Below are positions 47,191 to 55,572 of a DNA stretch of 64,000 nt, in pieces (the stretch's first letter is position 1; each line of letters starts with the position of its first letter). The stretch covers positions 310,001 through 374,000 of the forward strand of contig JACQDM010000001.1 in assembly GCA_016201045.1 (NCBI GenBank). The letters run 5' to 3'. The position numbers and the translations under genes were made by a program. The notes under the pieces were generated by a model. The model ran no database searches. It worked only from the letters and a program-made list of their open reading frames with translations, and was not told the DNA's origin. The stretch comes from Afipia sp. (GTDB lineage: Bacteria; Pseudomonadota; Alphaproteobacteria; Rhizobiales; Xanthobacteraceae).

Positions 47191-47799
47191 CTATATTGCA
47201 AGAGCGTCTTGCCGCGCCTTCCATATAAGCAAGTCTTCGGGCTCATCTAAATCGAACGACAGTATACTATTTCGAACTGCGCCCACAGAGAGATCACACG
47301 CCCTCGCAAAGTCGGTGTGAGCTGTGTAGCTATTATTGCCGTATAAAAAGCGAAACTTCTCGACCGCCTGAGAGCGAAGCAACAGGACGTTCGTGCCAAA
47401 ATCATTTCTGTCGGGCGCAATAACAATCTGCTCAGGCCGACGATAAGCCAATTCCAGCGCCGCTATTGACGCGAACGGTAAATCGATCGGAATAATCATC
47501 ATTTCGGCCACGGGCCGCTCTCTGAGCAGAGACCTTCGGGCCTGATTGAGAGAGCGGTTTAGGCCGTCCCCGCTCACCATCAGGCTTCGTACCTTGTACG
47601 ACAACGCGATATCTGACGCATCGCGATCAGACGTAACAAGCCACGTGCGAGAATGACCAACAAACTCAGCTGCTAATCGCACTGTTCGTTGAAGTAACTC
47701 TACGCAAAGATCACGTCGTGCGAGCGGTTTCAAAAGACCGGCGAGCCGGGACTTTCCTGCGCCTAATTCTTTGCAAGGGATGATCACGTTGAGGGTCAC
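47191..47799 (-). CDS. cofC: Phospholactate (or analogous) guanylyltransferase, F420 pathway
   Basis: The 202-residue protein (GTG start overlapping the cofD stop) has the CofC signs: VIIPCKELGAGKSRL, then DLPFAS for the metal-binding Asp, and GTNVLLL near the end. It charges a three-carbon phospho-acid with GMP so that CofD can join it to Fo. Characterised enzymes use 2-phospholactate, phosphoenolpyruvate or, in Mycetohabitans, 3-phosphoglycerate; which applies here is not visible. It is the last gene of the F420 operon. Confidence 0.92.
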   Translation of the reverse strand: MTLNVIIPCKELGAGKSRLAGLLKPLARRDLCVELLQRTVRLAAEFVGHSRTWLVTSDRDASDIALSYKVRSLMVSGDGLNRSLNQARRSLLRERPVAEMMIIPIDLPFASIAALELAYRRPEQIVIAPDRNDFGTNVLLLRSQAVEKFRFLYGNNSYTAHTDFARACDLSVGAVRNSILSFDLDEPEDLLIWKARQDALAI

Positions 47800-48749
47800 T
47801 GCTGCACCTTCACCAAAAGGCGCTCAGCAAACGCGAGACATTCTTTCGCCAGCTCGGTTCGGTCTGCCTCACTACGCATTATTGTCTGTAGCGCGACTAT
47901 TGCTGGACCCGGCGCACCGACAGACGTCGTAATCGATTCGTCTAGGCTATCGACCACAAAGCCATCAATGAGGCCTTCGTAGTGTTTGCAGACAGTTGCC
48001 GCACTCGGCTCCAGTCCGATCTCGCTCATGATCTTCGCGGCTGGCCCCTTGATCGCCGAGCCTGCCACAATTGGCGATACGGCCACGATGACGTCACTGA
48101 CTTCGATTAACCAATCTCTCATGCCTGGAACAGCCAGGATTGGATCAATACTGAGATATGGATTTGATGGACAAATGATCGTTGTGATCGGCCGATTTAA
48201 GTCAAGTTGTGTGGTCAATTCAGAATTCGGCTGGGCTGTCTCGATACCTTTAAAAATGATCTCAGAAACGATTGGCTCACACTTTTTCCTCACGAAATAC
48301 TCTTGAAAAGCCAGCAACTGACCATCGCAACGAACAAATGTCTGAACGCAATCATCCGTCATCGGAAGAATAGTCGCCTGAATACCGAGCGACCGAGAGA
48401 TCGTTGAAGTAATTGAACTGAGGGTTTCTTTGTTGCGCAATTTATTCGTTCGCATCGCATGCAATGCAACGTCGCGGTCACCCAATGAAAACCAAGTTGG
48501 CCCGCCAAGCCGCTCAATTTGGCTCATAAACTGCCAACTCTCATCTGCTAGGCCCCATCCCGTTGCAGGATTAGCGATGCCAGCGAGCGTGTAAGTGACC
48601 GTGTCTAGATCCGGAGAAATATGAAATCCGAGATGCTCGAAATCATCAGCCGTATTGACAACAACCGTAAGTCGCTCTCCAAGCAAGTTCGCAAGGCCGG
48701 CAGCCAATTTGGCGCCGCCAACACCGCCCGCTAGGGCCAGAACTTGCAT
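47796..48749 (-). CDS. cofD: Fo phospho-acid transferase (CofD/FbiA family)
   Basis: The ATG at 48749 (MQVLALAGGVGGAKLAAGL) matches the family start; a TTG 12 bp upstream is possible. The 317-residue protein has the GGVGGAKL GDP-phospholactate site, VVNTADDFEHLGFHISPDLDT in pieces, and IICPSNPYLSIDPI. It transfers the phospho-acid from its GDP- or GMP-charged form to Fo, making F420-0 or its dehydro form. It overlaps cofC by 4 bp. Confidence 0.93.
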   Translation of the reverse strand: MQVLALAGGVGGAKLAAGLANLLGERLTVVVNTADDFEHLGFHISPDLDTVTYTLAGIANPATGWGLADESWQFMSQIERLGGPTWFSLGDRDVALHAMRTNKLRNKETLSSITSTISRSLGIQATILPMTDDCVQTFVRCDGQLLAFQEYFVRKKCEPIVSEIIFKGIETAQPNSELTTQLDLNRPITTIICPSNPYLSIDPILAVPGMRDWLIEVSDVIVAVSPIVAGSAIKGPAAKIMSEIGLEPSAATVCKHYEGLIDGFVVDSLDESITTSVGAPGPAIVALQTIMRSEADRTELAKECLAFAERLLVKVQQ

Positions 48750-48757
48750 CGACGAAT

Positions 48758-49423
48758 TCAATGCTTTGTACCTGTTGACGTAGAAGTTGGAAAAAAGGTC
48801 GCGACCTCGCCGATAGGTTTTCGCGGCTTAGATGTTCCATGGGCCGCCGGATATCCGAGCGCGATAAGTCCTTGGGCTTCCCAATCATTGGGGAGACCAA
48901 GAGCTTGGTTTACGGTTGATGGACAAAAAAGCGGACCGCACATCCAGCAGGCACCGAGGCCTTCGGCGTGAGCGGCAAGAAGCAGGTTTTGGCCTGCCAT
49001 CGCAGCACCCTGAACTGCCATCAGATACTCGCATCTATTTCGTCGCTCATCGCTATAAACATCCATTTCTCGCATACTGAGTGCGACAACGATGACAACA
49101 GGCGCGTTTGCGATCCGATCGTACGATCGAGCCACGTCGCGCTGTATCTCGTCTCTATCATCGCCATCAAGCGTTCGATCTTCCTTTAGTTTGCTCCCCA
49201 TCTCGCGCGCAAGCTTTGTCCTGAGACCTTCGTCTTGCACGATCGCAAATCGCCACGGCTGGCGATTATGGGGTGATGGCGCGAGTGTCGCGGATGACAC
49301 AACGCGTTCGAGGACTTCCTGATCAGGACAGGTCGGCAAGAATCGACGAACGCTGCGCCGAGATTTGAGAAACTCATGGGCGATCACATCGAGCGCTTTG
49401 CGCATCATGCTTTCAGTTGTCAT
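48758..49423 (-). CDS. Nitroreductase-family FMN protein, FbiB C-terminal-like
   Basis: The 221-residue protein has the nitroreductase fold: FLKSRRSVRRFLP, ATLAPSPHNRQPWRF and GAAMAGQNLLLAAHAEGLGACWMCGP. In actinobacterial FbiB such a domain is fused behind the ligase and reduces dehydro-F420-0. Here it is a separate gene overlapping cofE by 4 bp in the same order, which supports the same role and points to use of phosphoenolpyruvate as the precursor. Confidence 0.88.
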   Translation of the reverse strand: MTTESMMRKALDVIAHEFLKSRRSVRRFLPTCPDQEVLERVVSSATLAPSPHNRQPWRFAIVQDEGLRTKLAREMGSKLKEDRTLDGDDRDEIQRDVARSYDRIANAPVVIVVALSMREMDVYSDERRNRCEYLMAVQGAAMAGQNLLLAAHAEGLGACWMCGPLFCPSTVNQALGLPNDWEAQGLIALGYPAAHGTSKPRKPIGEVATFFPTSTSTGTKH

Positions 49424-50184
49424 CGAAAAAGATCCATTCGTTTCGGCCTGACAAGATCGCGAGCCGATCCTTCGGCCCTCGCGATGGGAGCGCCTCGAAC
49501 CAGCACCACTGGCGTGCCTTCGTCGGCCTGCCCCATGACTAGCGACGCCGCGGCGGCAAGTTCGTCCGCGCTTGCGACTTCGGTAGTTTCAAGCGGCCGA
49601 CCGAACAGGTCAGGACGCCCGCGAAGGTCAGAGAGCGCCAGTATTCCACTCACGCCAATGGCCGTGCCGGCCGTACCAAGGCGCCACGCCCTTCCGATAC
49701 TATCGATAATAACGACGGCGACATCGATTCCCGTCTCGCGCTTCAGATCGTTGCGAATGCGAGACGCGGAGGCGTCCGGATCAACCGGCAACAAGAGAGC
49801 ACAGTCCACGCCATCAACATTCGATCGATCAATTCCCGCGTTTGCGAGAACTAGACCGAGCCTGTGCTCCACTATAAGAACGCCTTCGCGATGACGAACG
49901 ACTTCTTTTGATTCGTTGAGGATCAATTCAACAATCCGGGGATCCTTGGCGGTTAGCTGGCTAAGTTCGATAGCGCGGTTCGAAGGAGTAACCGTCGCCA
50001 GTTGAACGACTCGTCCTTCCGCCTTTGAGACGACCTTCTGGGCGAACACCAGGATATCGTTCGAAAGGAGCTCGTCACCGGAGCGTTTCAGTGAAGCGAG
50101 CACAATCTGTGCGAGGTCTGCTCCAGGCACGATCAAGCCGATATGGCTCAATGGGCTGATATGCAGAGCGACCGGCCTCATCAC
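49420..50184 (-). CDS. cofE: Coenzyme F420-0:L-glutamate ligase
   Basis: The 254-residue protein matches CofE: LIVPGADLAQIVLASL, DILVFAQKVVSKAEGR, HRLGLVLANAGIDRSN and the Mn-site region IIDSIGRAWRLGTAG. It adds gamma-linked glutamates to F420-0 using GTP. The start is GTG 50184, with an ATG next to it. Both flanking genes overlap it by 4 bp. There is no fused nitroreductase domain; that is the next gene. Confidence 0.93.
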   Translation of the reverse strand: MMRPVALHISPLSHIGLIVPGADLAQIVLASLKRSGDELLSNDILVFAQKVVSKAEGRVVQLATVTPSNRAIELSQLTAKDPRIVELILNESKEVVRHREGVLIVEHRLGLVLANAGIDRSNVDGVDCALLLPVDPDASASRIRNDLKRETGIDVAVVIIDSIGRAWRLGTAGTAIGVSGILALSDLRGRPDLFGRPLETTEVASADELAAAASLVMGQADEGTPVVLVRGAPIARAEGSARDLVRPKRMDLFR

Positions 50185-50873
50185 ACCGGCGGTGGTTCAA
50201 GGGCGATTGGACCCGTTATCCGAATGCCGGCGTCAGGAATCTTGTAGGTACGATTGATTGAAATGAGCAGAGATGTCAGGCTTTCAGCAACGACAGAATT
50301 TGCCAGCACGCCGCCGTCGATCCCTCGCAACCCTGCGGCATTTGCCAACTGGATTCCAACCTGGCGGGCTTCCTTATCATCACTGGTGACCAGAACATCG
50401 CAATCAATCTGATGGTCGATGTCCTTCAATTTATGGGCGGAGACGTTTTGAAATGCTGAGACCACCCGGACGCTATTTCCAAGCATCTCTTGAACTGCGG
50501 CGACGCAAGAATCGCTAGACGGCAGTTGGACTTTCGAAACCTTTGGTGGGACCAAAGGAACAGTGACGTCGATAAGAATCTTTCCTTCAAGTACTGGCCT
50601 TAATTCTTCGACGGTTTTTTGCTGTGCGGCGTATGGCACGGTGAGTACCACAACGTCCGCCACCGCACTACCGGTTCGGCTCGACGCGCCCAAGACTTTT
50701 TCACTGCCCAGCAGAGAGTTTAGTTCAGCTGCGGTGGCTCTAGCCTTTTTTTCATCTCGTGATCCGACGGTCACATGATGACCAAACTTTGCCCAGCGCA
50801 GTGCAAGGCCACTTCCCTCAGGGCCTGTTCCCCCTACAACGCAAATCGAAAGCTTCTTGCTTGGCATCGGCAT
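50181..50873 (-). CDS. F420H2:NADP+ oxidoreductase (Fno-like)
   Basis: The ATG at 50873 is preferred because AGGAG lies 6 bp upstream; it gives 230 residues. The Rossmann start SICVVGGTGPEGSGLALRWAK with VTVGSRDEKKA fits NADP binding, and VSAFQNVSAHKL and DVLVTSDDKEARQVG are Fno features. It moves hydride between NADPH and F420, so it would supply F420H2 for reductases (or recover it from oxidations) in this cluster. Confidence 0.9.
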   Translation of the reverse strand: MPMPSKKLSICVVGGTGPEGSGLALRWAKFGHHVTVGSRDEKKARATAAELNSLLGSEKVLGASSRTGSAVADVVVLTVPYAAQQKTVEELRPVLEGKILIDVTVPLVPPKVSKVQLPSSDSCVAAVQEMLGNSVRVVSAFQNVSAHKLKDIDHQIDCDVLVTSDDKEARQVGIQLANAAGLRGIDGGVLANSVVAESLTSLLISINRTYKIPDAGIRITGPIALEPPPV

Positions 50874-50899
50874 TAGATTCTCCTGCATTTCTACTGTTC

Positions 50900-53347
50900 T
50901 CAAAGCAACGCATGCTGTCTTGGAGAGGGCGGCGTCTGAACCACTTCCGAAAGTGCGATTGCTCTAAAGCTTCTATAGCGACGTTCGGCGGTCGCATCAG
51001 CGTACAAAGTCGTGCGCTGTTGCGGCACTCGGCCGGCCGACGTAATTAGCGATTCCATCATGTGTGGTTCGAGTTCTTGTCCGTGCTCTGTACCGGCCGC
51101 CCGCGAAATACTCTCATTCATCAGCGTACCGCCCAGATCATTGACGCCAGCATTGAGGAGGTTTGAGACCCCGATCTGTCCCAGCTTAACCCAAGACGCC
51201 TGTATGTTTGGAATCGCGGGATGAAGAGCGATTCGAGCGACAGCGTGCATCAACTCGACTTCGCGCCAAGTTGGGCCGCGTCTGGTACCTCCGCGCAAAT
51301 AGAGCGGGGATTCCATATGAACAAACGGCAGCGGAACAAACTCAGTGAAGCCCCCCGTCATGTTCTGCAAATCCCTAATGGCCGATAAATGCTTTGCCCA
51401 GTGATACGGCTGCTCGACGTGACCAAACATAATAGTCGCTGTCGTCTGCAAACCGGCTTGATGCGCTTCGCGAATGACATTGAGCCACGCATGGGTCGTT
51501 AACTTGTCCGGGCAAATGATCGCTCTGATATCATCATCCAGAATTTCGGCAGCGGTTCCGGGCAGCGATCCAAGTCCCTCGTCGCGAAGCTTGCGGAGAA
51601 ACGATACGATCGATATCCCTAAGGTCTTCGCGCCATGCGTTACCTCAAGCGGCGAAAATGCGTGGACGTGCAAATTTGGTACTTCTGCCTTCACGGCCCG
51701 AAGCAAATCCAAATAGGTATTGCCGGTGTAAGATGGACTGATACCACCTTGCATGCACACTTCGGTAGCGCCGCGTTCCCACGCCTCGCGTGCACGACGA
51801 ACGATCTCTGTGAGCGACAAATCATACGGTCGCCCGCGCAAGTGCTCGCTCGTTTTGCCTTTTGAGAAGGCACAGAACCCACATTTGAATGTACAGATAT
51901 TGGTATAGTTGATATTGCGGTTGACTACGTAGCGAACGATTGAACCACTCTCCTGCTTTCGCAGTTCGTCGGCCGCCATCGCGATGTCTTGCACTTCAGC
52001 ATCACGCGCTAAAAACAAAGCATTGATCTGCTGCTCGCTCAGGCTCTTTCTTGCGAAGGCCATCGAGAGAACTTTGTCCACCGCAGACTTCGAATAAGTC
52101 GCCTTGCATTGCTTCGCGGGTGGAGCTTTCTGAACACCAGGAACCCAGATATCATTCCGTTCGAATCCGGACGCGTCAGATGCTTTCAGAGCTGCCGTCC
52201 GCACTTTGGGCGCCATCCAACGTTCTGACTCAGTTACAAATCTTGGATATGCTGCTAGTCGCGGCACGAGATAAAGCCCGGCCTGAAGCGTGGCCTGGCG
52301 GAGCTTGACGATTTCCGGCCATGGCGCTTCGGGATTCACATGATCCGGAGTTACCGGCGAAATACCGCCCCAATCGTTGATTCCCGCCTGGAGCAATTGG
52401 CCAAAGCCGTCATAGCTAAGATTAGGCGGGACCTGGATGTTCATCTCTGGGCCGAAAATCTTGCGCGCTACGGCGGCGGTCCAAAGCAAGTCGTCGAAGT
52501 CAGGCTCGGCGTTCGCTGCCATTCGAGTTTTCGGCTTCGCCCGGAAATTCTGAACAATGATTTCCTGAATATGACCGAACTCTTCATGAATATTGCGAAG
52601 CGCAATAAGGCTCGCTAGACGTTCTCGCCGCGTCTCTCCGATACCAATCAGAATTCCGGTCGTAAAAGGAACGCTGCGGCGACCCGCGGCCCTTATCATC
52701 TCCAAGCGGACCTCTGGCCGTTTGTCAGGAGATCCAAAATGCGGTCCGCCGCGGTCGCATAGCCGCTCGGAGATGCTCTCAAGCATAATTCCCTGCGAGA
52801 CGCTCACGGTGCGAAGGGCGTCTATTTCCTCTTCGCTCATCACTCCAGCGTTAATGTGAGGAAGCAGCTTCGTTTTGCGAAGCACCAACTCACACATGGC
52901 AATGAGATACTCAACAGTACTTGAATAGCCGAACGCTTTCAGAGCTTCTCGTGCGGCGCGGTAGCGTAGCTCTGGTTTATCGCCGAGCGTAAAAAGCGCC
53001 TCGCGGGAACCAGCAGCCTCCCCTGCGCGGCAGATTTCCATCACTTCGTCTGGCGACAAGTACAGCGATTTTAATTTTCGCGGTGATGCCGCAAACGTGC
53101 AGTAAGAACAATGGTCCCTGCAGAGCCGCGTCAAAGGTACAAAGACTTTGTTCGAATAGCTTACGATCTTTCCATGGCCTCGTTCGCGACTACTGCGCGC
53201 TTGGAGAAGCAATTCGTCAAACGAAATTCCGTCCACTTCAGCCAGAAGGGTATCGGCCTTCTCACCATAACCCATCAACGGCGAGAGCGCCCCGCTTGCT
53301 GCCGCGAGAGTCGTAGGAACAGAATCTCCGATGAAATCATTAGACAC
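50900..53347 (-). CDS. fbiC: Fo synthase, fused CofG-CofH (FbiC)
   Basis: The GTG at 53347 gives 815 residues; an upstream frame to 53413 would overlap the GntR gene and lacks similarity. Two radical-SAM cores are present: CRDHCSYC (Cys76, 80, 83) in the CofG half and CTFKCGFC in the CofH half. Conserved NDWGGISPVTPDHVNP closes the first half and GVNDLGGTLMNESISRAAG the second. It makes the deazaflavin Fo from tyrosine and the flavin precursor 5-amino-6-ribitylamino-uracil. The fused form is the actinobacterial and proteobacterial type. It starts 8 bp after the GntR stop. Confidence 0.95.
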   Translation of the reverse strand: MSNDFIGDSVPTTLAAASGALSPLMGYGEKADTLLAEVDGISFDELLLQARSSRERGHGKIVSYSNKVFVPLTRLCRDHCSYCTFAASPRKLKSLYLSPDEVMEICRAGEAAGSREALFTLGDKPELRYRAAREALKAFGYSSTVEYLIAMCELVLRKTKLLPHINAGVMSEEEIDALRTVSVSQGIMLESISERLCDRGGPHFGSPDKRPEVRLEMIRAAGRRSVPFTTGILIGIGETRRERLASLIALRNIHEEFGHIQEIIVQNFRAKPKTRMAANAEPDFDDLLWTAAVARKIFGPEMNIQVPPNLSYDGFGQLLQAGINDWGGISPVTPDHVNPEAPWPEIVKLRQATLQAGLYLVPRLAAYPRFVTESERWMAPKVRTAALKASDASGFERNDIWVPGVQKAPPAKQCKATYSKSAVDKVLSMAFARKSLSEQQINALFLARDAEVQDIAMAADELRKQESGSIVRYVVNRNINYTNICTFKCGFCAFSKGKTSEHLRGRPYDLSLTEIVRRAREAWERGATEVCMQGGISPSYTGNTYLDLLRAVKAEVPNLHVHAFSPLEVTHGAKTLGISIVSFLRKLRDEGLGSLPGTAAEILDDDIRAIICPDKLTTHAWLNVIREAHQAGLQTTATIMFGHVEQPYHWAKHLSAIRDLQNMTGGFTEFVPLPFVHMESPLYLRGGTRRGPTWREVELMHAVARIALHPAIPNIQASWVKLGQIGVSNLLNAGVNDLGGTLMNESISRAAGTEHGQELEPHMMESLITSAGRVPQQRTTLYADATAERRYRSFRAIALSEVVQTPPSPRQHALL

Positions 53348-53355
53348 TGCGCGTC

Positions 53356-54111
53356 CTAGTTCTCTTTTGGATTTATCCGAGGAGCAGAAACTGAAAACGC
53401 GTACCGCTGCCAATGATAGTGGTACATGATAAACTCAAGAGGCTCACCGCTCAGTCCGAAGGTCACTCGGTCGAGCACAAGTACAGGTGACCCCCGCTTG
53501 ATTCCAAGCTCTCGAGCATCTTCATAGTCGGCGCGAGCAGCTCTAATAGAGTGAGTCGCACCGCTGATCGGAATGCCGGCCCGCTCCCAAATCGTGAACG
53601 TCGTTTCGGTTGACTCGTGTCGAAGTGGCTCTGCTGCCTTTTTAAATTTTAAAGGCAGAAAAATGTTGAGTAGAGCGACCGGATCTCCCTCATTGAGATA
53701 GAGGCGTTTCGCCAACAAAACTTTCTCACCTTGTTCAATCCCAAGCGCGCGATAGACGTCTACCGGCGGTCGTACCGCCTTAAAACTCAGTACTTTGACG
53801 CTAGGCGTTATGCCACTTGCCATGAGAACTTCAGTAATCGTTTGAGTATTGGAAAGCTCCTGGCTGAAGGGCCGCCTTACAAATGTTCCGAGACCTTGCT
53901 TTCTTTCAACGATTCCTTCGTCTTCAAGGACTTCCAAACCTTTTCGTACCGTCACGCGGCTCAGCTTCAAGTCCTCGATCAATTCAGATTCGGCCGGCAA
54001 ACGTCCGCCAGCCGATATCTTTCCCTCTGTGATGAGCGACTTGAGGTGATTGGCCACCTGTTGGTACGCTGGCACACTGATGTTCCGATTGACTCTGAAT
54101 CGAGCGGTCAA
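53356..54111 (-). CDS. GntR-family regulator, HutC/UTRA type, copy 2
   Basis: The 251-residue protein (TTG start after GGAG) has a winged HTH (about 11-75: VPAYQQVANHLKSLI...LPAESELIEDLKLSRVTVRKGL) and a UTRA domain (about 95-245). It lies inside the operon, between the luciferase-like oxidoreductase and fbiC, so it is expressed with the genes it probably controls. It differs clearly from the 46.4-kb GntR; both are candidates for the TAATAC-type operators at 45.0 and 55.5 kb. Confidence 0.9.
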   Translation of the reverse strand: MTARFRVNRNISVPAYQQVANHLKSLITEGKISAGGRLPAESELIEDLKLSRVTVRKGLEVLEDEGIVERKQGLGTFVRRPFSQELSNTQTITEVLMASGITPSVKVLSFKAVRPPVDVYRALGIEQGEKVLLAKRLYLNEGDPVALLNIFLPLKFKKAAEPLRHESTETTFTIWERAGIPISGATHSIRAARADYEDARELGIKRGSPVLVLDRVTFGLSGEPLEFIMYHYHWQRYAFSVSAPRINPKEN

Positions 54112-54133
54112 TGTGTTTCTCCATGCGCCGCCG

Positions 54134-55144
54134 TCAGGAAGGCTTCAGCGCTGGCAGCACCTTCTCCCCGATCGTTTGTAAGCATTTCGTTTTATCGACA
54201 TGCGGAATCGTAAACAAGAAGTGGTTTACGCCAACCTTTTGATATTCCTTGAGACGCGCGATGCATTGATCTGGACTCCCAGCGACAATGCCATCTGGCG
54301 GTATGGCTTTGAATTGCCCACGTAGCTCCTCGACCTCCTTCTGATCATCAGACGCGATGACAAGAAGCGTCGCTGACATTCTTACCGATCCTTGTGGTCG
54401 GCCAAATTCCTTGAGCGCATCATCAATATATTTCTTGCGATCCTTAAATCGCTCCGGTGACCACCAGCGCATGTTGATGCCGTCTACCAATTTGGCTGCA
54501 ACGCGATGAACTTTGTCACCTTCCCCGCCTATCCAGATGGGCGGAGATGGATTTTGGACAGGCGGAGGATCACAGATCGCTCCGTCGATGGAAAAATGTT
54601 TTCCCTTGAAGGTCGGATTTGGCTGCGTCCACATCGCCCGGATAATCTGAAGAGCTTCCTCGAGCTGTTCGATACGCGTCCCGGCGCCAGGAAACGGAAA
54701 GCCGTAAGCATCAAATTCGTTCTTGAACCACCCCGCCCCCAAACCGAGATCGAGTCGGCCATCCGAAATGACGTCGAGCGTAGCGGCCATTTTCCCGAGC
54801 ACTGCGGGATTACGGTACGAATTGCAAAGAACACTCGTACCCAGCCTGAGACGTTCTGTTTCTCTGCTCAAGGCAGATAGTGCCGTCCAGCATTCCAATA
54901 GAGGAATACTTCCTGGAAGCTTTTGACTGGTGGAAGCAGTCGCCTCGGCAGACTTCGAATTATCGACGCCCGCTTGGGTAGTGTAGTGATCAGGCGAAAG
55001 CGTCAGGAAGTGATCGCAAAGCCAGACTGAATCAAACTTCAGCCTATCTGCGTCTTTTACAACGCGGCGCATATCCTTGTACGAGTGAATTGCTAACCCA
55101 CGAATTGTGAGCGCGAGAATCAATCCAAATTCAGAACCAGACAT
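54134..55144 (-). CDS. LLM-class F420-dependent oxidoreductase (luciferase-like)
   Basis: The 336-residue protein has the bacterial luciferase-like TIM-barrel pattern: ADRLKFDSVWLCDHFLT, LRLGTSVLCNSYRNP, DVISDGRLDLGLGAGWFKNEFDAYGFPFP and PPIWIGGEGDKV. These are the signatures of the F420-dependent subgroup (Mer/LLM). Such enzymes move a hydride between F420 and an organic substrate. Being in the same operon as the complete F420 pathway strongly supports F420 rather than FMN as the cofactor; the substrate is unknown. Confidence 0.88.
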   Translation of the reverse strand: MSGSEFGLILALTIRGLAIHSYKDMRRVVKDADRLKFDSVWLCDHFLTLSPDHYTTQAGVDNSKSAEATASTSQKLPGSIPLLECWTALSALSRETERLRLGTSVLCNSYRNPAVLGKMAATLDVISDGRLDLGLGAGWFKNEFDAYGFPFPGAGTRIEQLEEALQIIRAMWTQPNPTFKGKHFSIDGAICDPPPVQNPSPPIWIGGEGDKVHRVAAKLVDGINMRWWSPERFKDRKKYIDDALKEFGRPQGSVRMSATLLVIASDDQKEVEELRGQFKAIPPDGIVAGSPDQCIARLKEYQKVGVNHFLFTIPHVDKTKCLQTIGEKVLPALKPS

Positions 55145-55174
55145 TTTTTAGATCTCCACAGCCGCGACAGACCG

Positions 55175-55480
55175 TTACTTGGCGGCGTCAAGCGTCTCTA
55201 AAACAACAACGCCGATCGGCTCCTTCAGAAGATCCATGATACGCGCGCGATAGCTTTTGTAATGAACAGTTTCGCGATGCGCTTCCAATGCTGACTGTCC
55301 GTCATACGCCTCGATAAGAACGAACTTCGCCTCGGCTGCCGTCGACTTAAAGAGATCGTAACGCTGGCAACCCGGCTCTGCCCGAGTCGGCTGGATCATG
55401 CCGCGCAGAATCTGCTCGACCGCAAAGCCTTGGCCCTCCTTAGGAGAGAAGGTCGCAACCACCGAAATAACGCCTGACAT
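55175..55480 (-). CDS. Antibiotic-biosynthesis-monooxygenase (ABM) family protein
   Basis: The ATG at 55480 is chosen (GGAGG 6 bp upstream; an ATG one codon earlier is too close). The 101-residue protein has the ABM ferredoxin-like fold: VVATFSPKEGQ, IQPTRAEPGCQRYDLF and LIEAYDGQSALEAHRET. Members act as quinol monooxygenases, isomerases or dimeric helper proteins. It is the first gene of the leftward F420 operon, directly behind the 55.5-kb promoter region. Confidence 0.85.
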   Translation of the reverse strand: MSGVISVVATFSPKEGQGFAVEQILRGMIQPTRAEPGCQRYDLFKSTAAEAKFVLIEAYDGQSALEAHRETVHYKSYRARIMDLLKEPIGVVVLETLDAAK

Positions 55481-55501
55481 CATTTTCCTCCCATATATGT
55501 C

Positions 55502-55537
55502 TTGACTCGTGTTAATACATCCTAATACGTTTTGCAA
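55502..55537. promoter_or_regulatory. Divergent promoter region with TAATAC-type operators, second copy
   Basis: Leftward: TTGCAA (55537-55532), a 17-bp spacer and TAACAC (55514-55509). Rightward: TTGACT (55502-55507) in the context ATGTCTTGAC, with TAATAC at 55523-55528. The centre ttaatacatcctaatacg (55512-55529) repeats the half-site found at 45.0 kb. The two promoter regions share their two -35 boxes, their spacing and the half-sites, so they probably answer to the same GntR protein or proteins. Confidence 0.65.
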
Positions 55538-55572
55538 CACAGGTTTTGGTGACTTTTCGGAGGAAAGCGATA

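Noticed and set aside
53348-53413. Upstream start of FbiC at 53413
   Set aside because: It would overlap the GntR gene by 58 bp and adds residues with no match to FbiC. The GTG at 53347 is 8 bp after the GntR stop with a plausible ribosome site.
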